From assembly GCA_904501885.1 (NCBI GenBank), contig CAJGCP010000012.1:1-59039 (forward strand): a DNA stretch of 59,039 nt, written 5' to 3'. The DNA is from an uncultured Acetatifactor sp. GTDB taxonomy: Bacteria; Bacillota; Clostridia; Lachnospirales; Lachnospiraceae. Positions 32,501 through 41,843 of the stretch are shown in pieces (positions within the stretch are counted from its first letter, which is position 1; each line of letters opens with the position of its first letter). Position numbers and translations under genes: made by a program. Below the pieces are notes generated by a model. That model saw only the letters and a list, made by a program, of their open reading frames with translations, made no database searches and was not told the DNA's origin.

Positions 32501-34192
32501 TTAACACGATTTAGATTTTTTATGGTCTAACGCTTGGTTTCTCATAGACTTTGCATTGGAAATCGCCTCTTCGGTAAGGGCATCACTTCCAAGAAGTCTT
32601 GCCACTTCCCCAAGACTTTCCTGTGTTTGAAGCAATCGGATATTGGTGCTTGTATGATCTGCTGTTTGTTTTTTTTCAATGGCAAAGTGGCAATCTGCCA
32701 TGGATGCAATTTGGGGCAAATGGGTGATGCAAATGACCTGATGATTCTTACCCACCACATCCAATTGTTCCGCTACCTTCCATGCAGTTTTTCCACTGAT
32801 ACCGGCATCGATTTCGTCAAATACCAAAGTATCGATGGCATCTTTTCCTGCCAGTACCGTCTTAATACCAAGCATAATACGGGACAACTCACCACCGCTT
32901 GCCACGCGATGTAAGGGTTTTAGTCCTTCTCCCGGATTGGTGGAAATCAAAAACTCCACATCATCATAGCCATTTTTTGCAGGTGCCTGATTCGCCTGTA
33001 TGTCAATCTTAAACTGCACTGTCAGGAAATTCAACTGTTCCAATGCACCAATCAATAATGTTTCTAATTTGGCGGCATTTCTCTGACGCAAAGCCGAAAG
33101 TTCTGCACATTGTATCAGTAACTTAGCTTCTGCCTCCTTAAGTCTACACCCCAGGTCTTCCATATAAGCATCATAGTCACTCATGCGGTCCAAAAATGCC
33201 TGTCTATCTTCATAATAATTTTGTATTTCTTCTATGGTAGAACCATATTTATCCTGCAGTCGGCGAATGAGATTGAGGCGATCTTCCACCATCTCAAAAT
33301 CTTCTCTGTCAAACTGGCTCTCCTCCATATAGGCTGCCATATCCCGTTGAAAATCATTCAATAAATTTTCAATTTCGGAAAGCTGCGCCTCCATATCAGC
33401 CAACTCACAATCATACGAAGCCACACCTCTGAGGGCACGCAGGGCACGACTGACAGAAGCACCGGCACCCTGTTCCGAATCATTTCCTGTGTAATGGTAA
33501 CTCTCCGAAAGGCTTTCACAAATTTTCTTACTGTTCGCCATCTTTCGATAGCGCTCTTCTAATACTTCCTCTTCCCCTGCCACCAAATTGGCTTCTACAA
33601 TTTCTTGGCATTCAAACTCTGCCAGAGCCTGTTCTCTGGATTTGGTTGCATCGTCCATCCGGGAAGCCTGCAACTGTTCCTGCAAATCCTTCCACTCCGC
33701 ATAGCATCCGGCAACAGAGGCCTTCATCTCCGCGCACTCTATCCCACCAAATTCGTCTAGTATTTCCAGATGTTTTGCTTTTTTCAAAAGGGACTGATGC
33801 TCATGCTGTCCGTGAATGTCCAGCAATTCTTCTGCCAGTTCCTTCACCTGCTTGGCTGTCACCATCTCGCCATTGATTTTGCAAACGCTTTTTCCTACCT
33901 GCATCTTCCTGCTGATAATGATGCTCTCGCAATCGGTATCCAATTCCATCTGTTCCAATTTGCGACGGACACGCTCATCCTCTATAGAAAATTGCAGTTC
34001 TACCAATGCACTTTCTGCATCTTTTCGCAACATTTCTTTATCAAATTTTGCACCCAATGCCAGATTGATGCTACCCAAAAGCAGGGACTTACCCGCCCCG
34101 GTTTCTCCCGTAAGGATATTGAGTCCTCTACCGAATTCCACCTCAGTTTCTTCAATCAAGGCCAAGTTTTTTACATGTAAACTTTGTAACAT
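32501..34192 (-). CDS. recN: DNA repair protein RecN
   Basis: SMC-like ATPase that holds broken DNA ends during recombination repair. The 563-aa product has Walker A GETGAGKS near residue 30, long coiled-coil arms (about 150-350), the ABC signature VASGGELSRIMLG and Walker B TLVFDEIDAGISG. ATG 34192 is preceded by AAGGAG; the longer frame is not supported. Last gene of the nusB-dxs-argR-recN operon, 61 bases after argR, as in many Firmicutes. Confidence 0.97.
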   Translation of the reverse strand: MLQSLHVKNLALIEETEVEFGRGLNILTGETGAGKSLLLGSINLALGAKFDKEMLRKDAESALVELQFSIEDERVRRKLEQMELDTDCESIIISRKMQVGKSVCKINGEMVTAKQVKELAEELLDIHGQHEHQSLLKKAKHLEILDEFGGIECAEMKASVAGCYAEWKDLQEQLQASRMDDATKSREQALAEFECQEIVEANLVAGEEEVLEERYRKMANSKKICESLSESYHYTGNDSEQGAGASVSRALRALRGVASYDCELADMEAQLSEIENLLNDFQRDMAAYMEESQFDREDFEMVEDRLNLIRRLQDKYGSTIEEIQNYYEDRQAFLDRMSDYDAYMEDLGCRLKEAEAKLLIQCAELSALRQRNAAKLETLLIGALEQLNFLTVQFKIDIQANQAPAKNGYDDVEFLISTNPGEGLKPLHRVASGGELSRIMLGIKTVLAGKDAIDTLVFDEIDAGISGKTAWKVAEQLDVVGKNHQVICITHLPQIASMADCHFAIEKKQTADHTSTNIRLLQTQESLGEVARLLGSDALTEEAISNAKSMRNQALDHKKSKSC

Positions 34193-34253
34193 ATTTTTTC
34201 TCCTTATGCCCTTCTCCGACATAGGTTGTGAAATTACTCTTTGTTATAAATGT

Positions 34254-34703
34254 TTAATTCACCATCTCACGAATCATGTTTTTCACTTTTTCTGCTTCTT
34301 CTGTGGTGTGAGCCGCCACAAAGATGGTATCATCTCCGGCAATACTGCCCACCACTTCTTTGATGTTCATGGCGTCCAATGCTGCTGCCGCCGCCATCGC
34401 CATTCCAGGCACGGTTTTCAGCACCAAGAGATTTTGCGCCTTTTCCACAGACACGAAGGAATCATGGAGTACGCGCACATACTTCTCATTGGTCCTTCTA
34501 TCTTCCCGTTGAAAGGCCACATACTTCTGGCCGCCCGTAGCGGTAGGCACCTTGGTCAGATGCAGTTCTCTAATGTCTCTGGATACCGTAGCCTGCGTCA
34601 CATTGAACCCTGCATCCCGCAGGCTCTGTGCCAGTTCTTCCTGGGTCTCAATTTCCCTCTTTTGTACCATTTCAAGTATTTTACCGTGTCTGGATTTTTT
34701 CAT
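34254..34703 (-). CDS. argR: Arginine repressor ArgR
   Basis: Hexameric arginine-sensing repressor, 149 aa. N-terminal winged helix with the SR core in VTQATVSRDIRELHL; C-terminal oligomerisation domain with the arginine-binding GSIAGDDTIFVA. ATG follows AAAGGG. Located between nadK and recN, the usual place in Firmicutes, so its level is tied to this operon rather than to arginine genes. Confidence 0.97.
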   Translation of the reverse strand: MKKSRHGKILEMVQKREIETQEELAQSLRDAGFNVTQATVSRDIRELHLTKVPTATGGQKYVAFQREDRRTNEKYVRVLHDSFVSVEKAQNLLVLKTVPGMAMAAAAALDAMNIKEVVGSIAGDDTIFVAAHTTEEAEKVKNMIREMVN

Positions 34704-34753
34704 GTTTTCTACCCTTTTTGCGCCTTTCGCGTCCCTTTACATATGTCGGTTTG

Positions 34754-35611
34754 CTATTCACCCATCTTTTTATGTAACACTTCCAAAAAACTCACTTTGT
34801 TTAATCGGATAAATTCTATGGTTTTAGTGGATTTGCACACACGAATGCGGTCTCCCGCCTCCATCTTCACCACCTTACTACCATCAAAATTGACTTCCAC
34901 TGTCTGATTCTCCCCGTCCTTGCCCTGTGGAATCTCAATCTCTATCACATCTTTGGAAGATAAAACGATACTCCTCTGATTCAGAGAGTGGGGACAGATT
35001 GGAGTCATCAAAATCAAATCCGCTCCCGGATCCACCAAAGGACCGCCTGCCGACAGATTGTACCCGGTAGAGCCGGTAGGCGTGGTAACAATCATACCGT
35101 CCGCATTGTAGCTGTTCAAAAGTTGCCCGTTTACATAAATATTGTATCGGATAATCTGCAGTGAACCGCTTCTGGATACCACCACATCATTCAACGCCCA
35201 TTCTTCTTCCCTGGTACCGTCTGCATATTCCACACACCCTTCCAACATAAGACGTTTCTCTGTGAAATAAGCTTCTGTCAAAAGGCGTTGCAGTGCATCC
35301 TCTATGCCGGCCGGTTCCACCTCCGTCAAATAGCCCAGTGTACCAAGATTGATGCCTAAAATAGGAATGTCTGCCTGCGCAACGGTACGGGCTGCACGGA
35401 GCACAGTTCCGTCTCCGCCTAATACCAACATGCATTGCACATCGCACACTGTATCCTTTACCTTGTCAAATGCTAATTTATCTAACTCTGCATCCTGTTC
35501 GGCAATGATCGACACGGTTTGCCCGTTCTTTTCCAGATACGCTTTGATCCTATTTGTGGTCTCCAGGTTTTTGTCTTTCCGTTTATTAGTGTAAATCAGA
35601 TAATGTTTCAT
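34754..35611 (-). CDS. nadK: NAD kinase
   Basis: Phosphorylates NAD to NADP in the cytoplasm. 285 aa with the diagnostic LGGDGTVLRAAR (GGDGT) and the NE/D-like TPTGSTGYNLSAGGP region. The ATG lies inside the end of tlyA (26-base overlap), with AGAGG six bases upstream, so the two are translationally coupled. Confidence 0.97.
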   Translation of the reverse strand: MKHYLIYTNKRKDKNLETTNRIKAYLEKNGQTVSIIAEQDAELDKLAFDKVKDTVCDVQCMLVLGGDGTVLRAARTVAQADIPILGINLGTLGYLTEVEPAGIEDALQRLLTEAYFTEKRLMLEGCVEYADGTREEEWALNDVVVSRSGSLQIIRYNIYVNGQLLNSYNADGMIVTTPTGSTGYNLSAGGPLVDPGADLILMTPICPHSLNQRSIVLSSKDVIEIEIPQGKDGENQTVEVNFDGSKVVKMEAGDRIRVCKSTKTIEFIRLNKVSFLEVLHKKMGE

Positions 35612-36482
35612 GTGATGCCTCTACTGTCGCTTTGATTAACTGTTTCCATCCTTCCTCCCGGGATACGCCGCTTCCGCTCTCAATTAGTTCCTTCAACGCG
35701 CCTTCCGCCTGGGACTCTGTCATGGACAACACTTCTTCCGTAGGTTCCTGTTCCTTCTTGATATGTATCAGGTATTCGATATTCCCCTCCGGTCCTTTGA
35801 TGGGGGAATACTCCAGATCCTCCACCACAAATCCCACCATGGTGGCAAAATCCACAATTTTCTCAATCACTTCCACGTGAATGGCCTCTTCTCTCACCAC
35901 GCCATTCTTGCCCACCTTGTCCCTGCCTGCCTCAAATTGGGGTTTGATCAGGCAAACCATATGTCCGCCCACCTTCAGCAGGTTTCTGGCCGGTATCAAT
36001 ATTTTAGTCAGAGAGATAAATGACACGTCCACGCTGGCAAAATCCAAATCGTCTTGAATATCCTCTCGCACCATGTATCGGAAATTAGTCTGCTCCATAC
36101 ACACCACTTTGGGATCATTTCTCAGTTTCCATGCCAATTGCCCGTGCCCCACGTCCACCGCATACACTTTAGACGCGCCATTTTGCAACATACAATCTGT
36201 AAAGCCTCCGGTGGAGGAACCGATATCCATACACACCTTGTCCTCTAAGAGAAATTGCCACTTCTCCATGGCCTTTTCCAGCTTCAATCCGCCTCGGCTA
36301 ACATATTTTAAACTGCTGCCACGCACTTCCAGCTGTATCTTCCCAGGGTCAAAGGATGTCCCCGCCTTATCCTCTTTTTGTCCATTCACGTACACATTGC
36401 CGGACATGATGATGGCTTTTGCTTTTTCTCTGGAAGGCGCATAGCCTTGATTTACCAGTAAAACATCTAATCTTTCTTTCAT
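35586..36482 (-). CDS. tlyA: TlyA-family RNA methyltransferase (S4 and FtsJ-like domains)
   Basis: Probable 2'-O-methyltransferase of rRNA, 298 aa. S4 RNA-binding domain at residues 1-60 (RLDVLLVNQGYAPSREKAKAII), then an FtsJ-type domain with the AdoMet site MDIGSSTGGFTDCML near residue 85. The older label hemolysin refers to the same family. Part of the dxs operon and overlapping nadK, a standard order in Clostridia. Confidence 0.94.
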   Translation of the reverse strand: MKERLDVLLVNQGYAPSREKAKAIIMSGNVYVNGQKEDKAGTSFDPGKIQLEVRGSSLKYVSRGGLKLEKAMEKWQFLLEDKVCMDIGSSTGGFTDCMLQNGASKVYAVDVGHGQLAWKLRNDPKVVCMEQTNFRYMVREDIQDDLDFASVDVSFISLTKILIPARNLLKVGGHMVCLIKPQFEAGRDKVGKNGVVREEAIHVEVIEKIVDFATMVGFVVEDLEYSPIKGPEGNIEYLIHIKKEQEPTEEVLSMTESQAEGALKELIESGSGVSREEGWKQLIKATVEASHETLSDLH

Positions 36483-36536
36483 TGCGACACTTTCTTATCT
36501 ATAGAACTTATATGTCCTATCACATTTTAAAATATC

Positions 36537-38396
36537 CTACTTCTGCAATGCCTCTTCAATGCGCTTCACGATAGAGGCTGCATCAATGCCAAGCTCTTCT
36601 TTTAAAATTTCAGGATTTCCGTGTTCCACATAGGCGTCCGGAATACTGATATTCAAAAACTTGTTGTTATATCCACACGTACCCATGTACGCTAATACTG
36701 CCTCCCCATAACCGCCGGTGGTGACATTTTCTTCCATTGTCACAATCAGGGTATGGTTCCCACAAGCTTCTTCCACCGCCTTGGTGTCAATGGGTTTTAC
36801 GAAACGGGCATTGATAAGGCTTACCTTCCTGCCTTTTTCTATCAGAGCTTCCCGCACCTTCTCTGCGGTCTTTACCATGCTACCCACTGCAAACAGAGCA
36901 ATCTCTTCTTCATGGTAGATCCACTCGGCTTCCCCCAATACAATGGGGGCACGATACTCCTTCAGCCCCACATAGGCATTGCCTCTGGGATATCGGACGG
37001 CAATGGGGGCGCCAAAATCCACGGCAAATTTCATCATATCTGACAATTCCCATTTATTCTTAGGGGCAAGTACATGCATATTGGGAATCATATTCAAATA
37101 ACTTAAATCAAAAATTCCCTGATGGGTTTCACCGTCGCTTCCCACAATGCCCGCTCTGTCAATAGCAAACACCACCGGCAAATTCTGGATACATACGTCA
37201 TGCACAATCTGGTCGTAAGCTCTCTGCAGGAAGGAAGAATACACTGCCACAATAGGCTTCAGTCCTCCCGCTGCCAATCCGGCCGCGAAGGTCACTGCAT
37301 GCTGTTCTGCAATCCCCACATCAAAAAACCGTTCCGGATACATATTGCGAAATCTCTTTAATCCGGTTCCGTCGGGCATGGCAGCTGTGATGGCAACTAC
37401 TTTTTCGTCTCTTTGTCCTAATTTGCACATCACTGTAGAAAAAATATCTGTATAATTTGCTACCGTTCTGGGCTTGCTGGGGAGTCCCGTCTCCACTTCA
37501 AAGGGCTCCGCCCCATGGAATCTGGCAGGATGTCTTTCTGCAGGGGCATACCCCTTGCCCTTCTCCGTACGCACATGTACCAACACGGCGCCTTCCACCC
37601 GCTTGGCTTCCCTCAACACCTTTACCAGGCCGTTGATATTGTGTCCGTCCACAGGGCCCAGGTAGGTAACACCCATATCCTCAAAGAACATACCGGGAAT
37701 CACCATCTGTTTGAGCACATTTTTCACCCGTCTGACACCATCAATGACATCATCACCCACCTTACTGCCAAGGAGGGCATTATAAATTCCCTTTTTCAAT
37801 CCCTGATAGCTGTTGGCGGTACGGATCTTGTTTAAATACTTGGATACGCCACCCACATTTTCTGAGATAGACATATTATTGTCATTCAGTATAATGATGA
37901 AATTCTTGGTCAGTTTAGAGGCATTGTTCAATGCTTCATAGGCCATACCTCCGGTGAGAGAACCATCTCCGATAACAGACACTATGGTTTCCTCTCCCCC
38001 TATAATATCTCTGGCTTTGACCAATCCCAGTCCTGCAGAGATTGAGGTAGAGCTGTGTCCTGTGTTAAACGCATCGCAGTCACTTTCCTTCTGTTTCGGG
38101 AACCCGCTCATCCCGTGATACTGGCGCAAGGAATCAAATCCCTCTTTTCTACCTGTCAACAGTTTATGGGTATAGGACTGATGCCCCACATCCCAGATGA
38201 TTTTGTCCTTGGGCAAATCCAGTACCAGATGCAACGCCATGGTCAACTCCACAGCACCCAAATTAGACCCCAAATGTCCTCCGGTCTGACTGATTTTCTC
38301 AATCAAAAAATGGCGGATTTCTGTGGCCAATTCGTTTAAGGCTTTCTTGTCTATATTCTTGATATCATTGGCTTTTTCTATGGTCTCTAAATACAT
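36537..38396 (-). CDS. dxs: 1-deoxy-D-xylulose-5-phosphate synthase
   Basis: First enzyme of the MEP isoprenoid pathway: pyruvate plus glyceraldehyde 3-phosphate to DXP, with thiamine diphosphate. 619 aa in transketolase-like order: HLGSNLGAVELT and HQSYTHKLLTGR near the start, GDGSLTGGMAYEALNNA for TPP-Mg binding (about 150), EQHAVTFAAGLA with the catalytic Glu (about 370). Sits directly after ispA, so precursor and prenyl chain genes are made together. Confidence 0.98.
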   Translation of the reverse strand: MYLETIEKANDIKNIDKKALNELATEIRHFLIEKISQTGGHLGSNLGAVELTMALHLVLDLPKDKIIWDVGHQSYTHKLLTGRKEGFDSLRQYHGMSGFPKQKESDCDAFNTGHSSTSISAGLGLVKARDIIGGEETIVSVIGDGSLTGGMAYEALNNASKLTKNFIIILNDNNMSISENVGGVSKYLNKIRTANSYQGLKKGIYNALLGSKVGDDVIDGVRRVKNVLKQMVIPGMFFEDMGVTYLGPVDGHNINGLVKVLREAKRVEGAVLVHVRTEKGKGYAPAERHPARFHGAEPFEVETGLPSKPRTVANYTDIFSTVMCKLGQRDEKVVAITAAMPDGTGLKRFRNMYPERFFDVGIAEQHAVTFAAGLAAGGLKPIVAVYSSFLQRAYDQIVHDVCIQNLPVVFAIDRAGIVGSDGETHQGIFDLSYLNMIPNMHVLAPKNKWELSDMMKFAVDFGAPIAVRYPRGNAYVGLKEYRAPIVLGEAEWIYHEEEIALFAVGSMVKTAEKVREALIEKGRKVSLINARFVKPIDTKAVEEACGNHTLIVTMEENVTTGGYGEAVLAYMGTCGYNNKFLNISIPDAYVEHGNPEILKEELGIDAASIVKRIEEALQK

Positions 38397-38423
38397 ACCG
38401 GAACCATACCTTTCTCTACACAG

Positions 38424-39386
38424 TTATTTGGTCCTGTGTATTAGTGTGTCAATCAATTGTACCAAAAATGTATTTTCTCCTGATGTTCCTAACAATCGAA
38501 TGGCTTCCTTAGAAAGCCCTTCCACGTCTGCTTGGGCCATCTCCAAACTCTTTAATGTCACATAGGTCTGCTTGTGATTCTGAGCGTCACTTCCCACCGG
38601 TTTACCCAGTTCCTCACTGTCACCGATTACATCCAATATGTCATCCTGAATCTGGAAAGCCAGTCCGATATTATAGGCACATTTTTCTATGTTCCCTATG
38701 CTTTCTTCCGACGCACCGGCTAAGATAGCGCCAATCATCATAGCTGCCTGTATCAGGGCCGCTGTTTTATGGGCATGGATAAAAATCAACTGGTCTTCGG
38801 TAATGGGCTCTGTTTGACTCTCTGCCAAAATGTCTGCAGTCTGTCCCCCAATCATTCCGTAAATACCGGATTTCTTTGCCAGTACGGAAAGTGCATCAGA
38901 TACCCTTTTTACCTGCAATAAAGTTTCCTCTGCCGTCAACTGTCCTTCCCTACTGGTCTTACAGCACACATCCAAAGCTGATGCTGCAATCTCAAAAGCA
39001 TAGTTGAGAAGTCCATCTCCGGCAAGGATGCCAAACTCCTCTCCAAATACCGCCCAAGTGGTCTTCTTGCCTCTGCGGTACTCATCGTTGTCCATAGCAG
39101 GCAAATCGTCATGCACCAACGAATAGGTGTGAATCATCTCGATGGCTACCATAAACGGCTCCACACAGGCTGTATTCTTTCCTCCGAACAAATGATAGGT
39201 CTCCAGCATCAGAATGGGGCGCAACCGCTTTCCGCCGGCATTAACGCTGTAATTCATAGCTTCTATGACTTGCTTTTGAAACCCTCTTTCCTCCGGCAAA
39301 AACAACCGTAAGATTTCTTCTGTGAACTTTACCTTCTCTGTTAACTCTTGATTAAATCCCTGTTGATCAAAGCATTCCATCGCCAT
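38424..39386 (-). CDS. ispA: Polyprenyl (farnesyl/geranyl) diphosphate synthase
   Basis: Condenses IPP with allylic diphosphates. 320 aa with GGKRLRP (51-57), first Asp-rich motif DDLPAMD (93-99) and second DDILD (about 243). The bulky pair before the first motif (Tyr-Ser-Leu-Val-His) fits a short C15 product. The start lies inside xseB (20-base overlap) after GGAGG, so translation is coupled. Confidence 0.95.
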   Translation of the reverse strand: MAMECFDQQGFNQELTEKVKFTEEILRLFLPEERGFQKQVIEAMNYSVNAGGKRLRPILMLETYHLFGGKNTACVEPFMVAIEMIHTYSLVHDDLPAMDNDEYRRGKKTTWAVFGEEFGILAGDGLLNYAFEIAASALDVCCKTSREGQLTAEETLLQVKRVSDALSVLAKKSGIYGMIGGQTADILAESQTEPITEDQLIFIHAHKTAALIQAAMMIGAILAGASEESIGNIEKCAYNIGLAFQIQDDILDVIGDSEELGKPVGSDAQNHKQTYVTLKSLEMAQADVEGLSKEAIRLLGTSGENTFLVQLIDTLIHRTK

Positions 39387-39603
39387 GCTGGAATTCCTCC
39401 AATTGTCCGCTCTCAGAAAGTTTCAGCACTTGTTTTTCCACGCGGTCAATCTGGTCATTGCACTCTTTCAAAAGTGCCATGCCCTGACTATACGCCGCAA
39501 ATGCTTCCTCCAAAGAGATATTCTCATTTTCCAAATGTCCAATAATGCCCTCTAACTTCTGAAAATTTTCTTCCAGACCGGGTGTCTTTTTTTCTTCACT
39601 CAT
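39367..39603 (-). CDS. xseB: Exodeoxyribonuclease VII small subunit
   Basis: 78-aa helical-hairpin subunit that binds the XseA C-terminus. The family core FQKLEGIIGHLENENISLEEAFAAY is nearly complete (about residues 14-38; FxxLExIVxxLE). ATG 39603 follows GAGGAAA. Lies 66 bases after xseA. Confidence 0.95.
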   Translation of the reverse strand: MSEEKKTPGLEENFQKLEGIIGHLENENISLEEAFAAYSQGMALLKECNDQIDRVEKQVLKLSESGQLEEFQHGDGML

Positions 39604-39669
39604 ACAATTTCCTCATGTAGGGATTGTCACCCCCACTTTTCTTATCGCTTCCTACGCCCGTTTGTCGAT

Positions 39670-40887
39670 TTACTCCAGCTGATTTCTATCAGTTGACAGC
39701 ACCTGTGTCCTTGCCGTGCCATCCTTCATGTGTATGGAAAGAACCTGTCCCTCCTGTAGCCGGCTGACACTTCGCACATTTTCTCCCTCTTCATTCGTCA
39801 CATAGGAAAAACCACTGTTTAGTTTCTCCAAGGGCGATAGGCCCTTCATACGCTCCACATAAATTGCCATTTTATGGCGTTTCCCCTGTAAAATATTCCG
39901 CATCCGTTCCTGCAGACGTTCATCCATGGAAAGTGCAAACATTTTCTGCTCACGAATGCGCGCACCGGGACTTACCAATTGCAGGCGCAACTTTTGCCTC
40001 GTCAGCGCTTGTCTGTTGTTACGAATGTGACGCTCCATGCCCTGCTGCAAACGCTGGGAATATAGAGTCAGTCCACCAAGAATATCTCTCACATCTGTCA
40101 CCGCCAGTTCTGCTGCCGCAGATGGAGTGGGTGCTCTCATATCCGATACATAATCGATGATGGTGGTGTCCGTCTCATGTCCCACCGCAGAAATGATGGG
40201 CACAGAGCAATCAAATACTGCCTGGGCCACAGCCCTCTCATTAAAGGCCCATAAATCCTCGATGGAACCACCGCCTCGTCCCACAATCATCACATCCACG
40301 CCAACGGCTTCCAGCGCGCGGATACCTTTCACGATACTTTCACAGGCAGCATCCCCCTGCACAATGGCAGGATACAGAATAATCTGCACATAGGGATTTC
40401 TCCGGCTTGCCACTTGTATGATATCCCGCACTGCAGCACCTGTGGAGGCTGTCACCACGCCCAAGGTTTTGATGTATTTGGGAATGGGTCTTTTATACGC
40501 AGGACTAAACATACCCAAGTCGGCCAGTTCCCGCTTCAGCTTTTCAAACTTTTCATACAAAAGTCCACTGCCGTCCAGCATGACTTCCTTTGCATAAAGC
40601 TGGTATTTGCCGTCTCTTTCATAGACGTCCACGGTACCGCCCACAATTACCTGTTGTCCCTCTGTTATACGAAAAGAGAGACCTGCACGGCTGCCGGCAA
40701 ACATAACGCAGCTGATGGTCCCCTTTACATCTTTCAAAGTGAAGTATATATGTCCCGAGGCGTGATATTTACAATTGCTGACCTCACCCTTCACGTAGAG
40801 GTGTTGCAACAAATAATCCTGCGTAAACATATTCTTGATATATGAATTTAGTTGTCCTACAGAATATATATTTTTAATCTCACTCAC
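39670..40887 (-). CDS. xseA: Exodeoxyribonuclease VII large subunit
   Basis: Processive single-strand nuclease of repair, 405 aa. N-terminal OB domain (about 1-100; YSVGQLNSYIKNMF), catalytic region with TSTGAAVRDI and GRGGGSIEDLWAFNE, then a helical C-terminal part for XseB. It begins with GTG 40887, overlapping the nusB stop by eight bases; no strong ribosome site is seen, so translation probably depends on nusB. Confidence 0.96.
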   Translation of the reverse strand: MSEIKNIYSVGQLNSYIKNMFTQDYLLQHLYVKGEVSNCKYHASGHIYFTLKDVKGTISCVMFAGSRAGLSFRITEGQQVIVGGTVDVYERDGKYQLYAKEVMLDGSGLLYEKFEKLKRELADLGMFSPAYKRPIPKYIKTLGVVTASTGAAVRDIIQVASRRNPYVQIILYPAIVQGDAACESIVKGIRALEAVGVDVMIVGRGGGSIEDLWAFNERAVAQAVFDCSVPIISAVGHETDTTIIDYVSDMRAPTPSAAAELAVTDVRDILGGLTLYSQRLQQGMERHIRNNRQALTRQKLRLQLVSPGARIREQKMFALSMDERLQERMRNILQGKRHKMAIYVERMKGLSPLEKLNSGFSYVTNEEGENVRSVSRLQEGQVLSIHMKDGTARTQVLSTDRNQLE

Positions 40888-41290
40888 CCAGTTTCGAAAT
40901 CTTTCCTAAAATCGCATTTACAAAACCACCGGAATTTTCCTGTCCGTACTTTTTCGCAAGTTCCACTGCTTCATTGATTGCAACCGCAGCAGGAATCTCC
41001 TCGTCATAGCGCATCTCATAAACTGCCAAACGAAGAATGGTAAGTTCCACCTTACCCATACGGGTGGTATCCCACTTTTCCGTGTTCTCATCGATTAATT
41101 GATCTATCTTGGGAATTTGCTCCCGAATGCTCTTACATCTATTCTCAATATAATCCGCATTTTCTACACTGGGAATATCCTCATTCCCTTCCAGAAACAG
41201 CCTCATCTGTCTGGGCATGTCCTCCGTCGTATGAAATTCCACCTGAAAGAGAAGGCGAAAAACTTGCTCTCTTTGTTCTCTTCGTCCCAT
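40880..41290 (-). CDS. nusB: Transcription antitermination factor NusB
   Basis: Partner of NusE/S10 in rRNA antitermination, 136 aa, all-helical. Family features: N-terminal RREQREQVFRLLFQ and C-terminal PAAVAINEAVELAKKYGQENSGGFVNAIL (second half given as YGQENSGGFVNAIL). ATG follows AAAGGA. Between asp23 and xseA as in Clostridia. Confidence 0.97.
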   Translation of the reverse strand: MGRREQREQVFRLLFQVEFHTTEDMPRQMRLFLEGNEDIPSVENADYIENRCKSIREQIPKIDQLIDENTEKWDTTRMGKVELTILRLAVYEMRYDEEIPAAVAINEAVELAKKYGQENSGGFVNAILGKISKLGE

Positions 41291-41349
41291 AAGTGTTTAT
41301 CCTTTTATCCGTTGATTTATAGATTGCATCAAAACAAATCTCTGTCCGC

Positions 41350-41727
41350 CTACAGATTATGCACTGCCACGATACGCACATTCACATCGGTGCATTCCAA
41401 TCCTGTCATATTCTCCACCGTGGCCTTTACCTTTTTCTGTACCTTGTGGCAGGTAGCGGGAATATTCAAACCATAAGCAACCGTGATGGCAATATGGATT
41501 TGCACCTTACCCTCTGCCATATCCACCTTGACGCCCTTGGTCAGCTTGTTTACGCCCACTTTACTCATCAATTCGTTGGTGATATTTCCTGCAGGTACTT
41601 CCACGCCCTGTATCTCAGAAGCTGCCAGAGAGGCAATCATTGCAACAACATCATCTGCAATCTGTACAGAACCATTTTCTTCATCATTTTTTAACATCAA
41701 AGACTTTCTCAAAATCTCTTTTTCCAT
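41350..41727 (-). CDS. Asp23/Gls24 family envelope-associated protein
   Basis: 125-aa member of the DUF322/Asp23 family (GSVQIADDVVAMIASLAA, then GVEVPAG, then IAITVAYGLNIPATC). The family is linked to the cell envelope and alkaline or general stress in Gram-positives; exact role unknown. ATG 41727 is preceded by AGGAGG; the frame's earlier starts are not. First gene of the ten-gene core operon ending in recN, with a promoter upstream. Confidence 0.93.
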   Translation of the reverse strand: MEKEILRKSLMLKNDEENGSVQIADDVVAMIASLAASEIQGVEVPAGNITNELMSKVGVNKLTKGVKVDMAEGKVQIHIAITVAYGLNIPATCHKVQKKVKATVENMTGLECTDVNVRIVAVHNL

Positions 41728-41770
41728 CTGACAATCCTCCTGTATACTTTCCTGCATAATATGCATAAAT

Positions 41771-41800
41771 ATTATATCACATGAAAACCCGTTTTGTCAT
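41771..41800 (-). promoter_or_regulatory. Promoter of the asp23-nusB-...-recN operon
   Basis: Minus strand: -35 ATGACA, 18-base spacer, extended -10 TGATATAAT, about 45 bases before the asp23-like ATG. Confidence 0.7.
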
Positions 41801-41843
41801 CCCAAAAGTCGTACAATATCATGATTTTCAACCAGTTTTTCGA

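Noticed and set aside
33816..34907. 363-codon open frame on the plus strand across recN and argR
   Set aside because: Covers parts of three conserved minus-strand genes; low-complexity Ser/Phe-rich translation.
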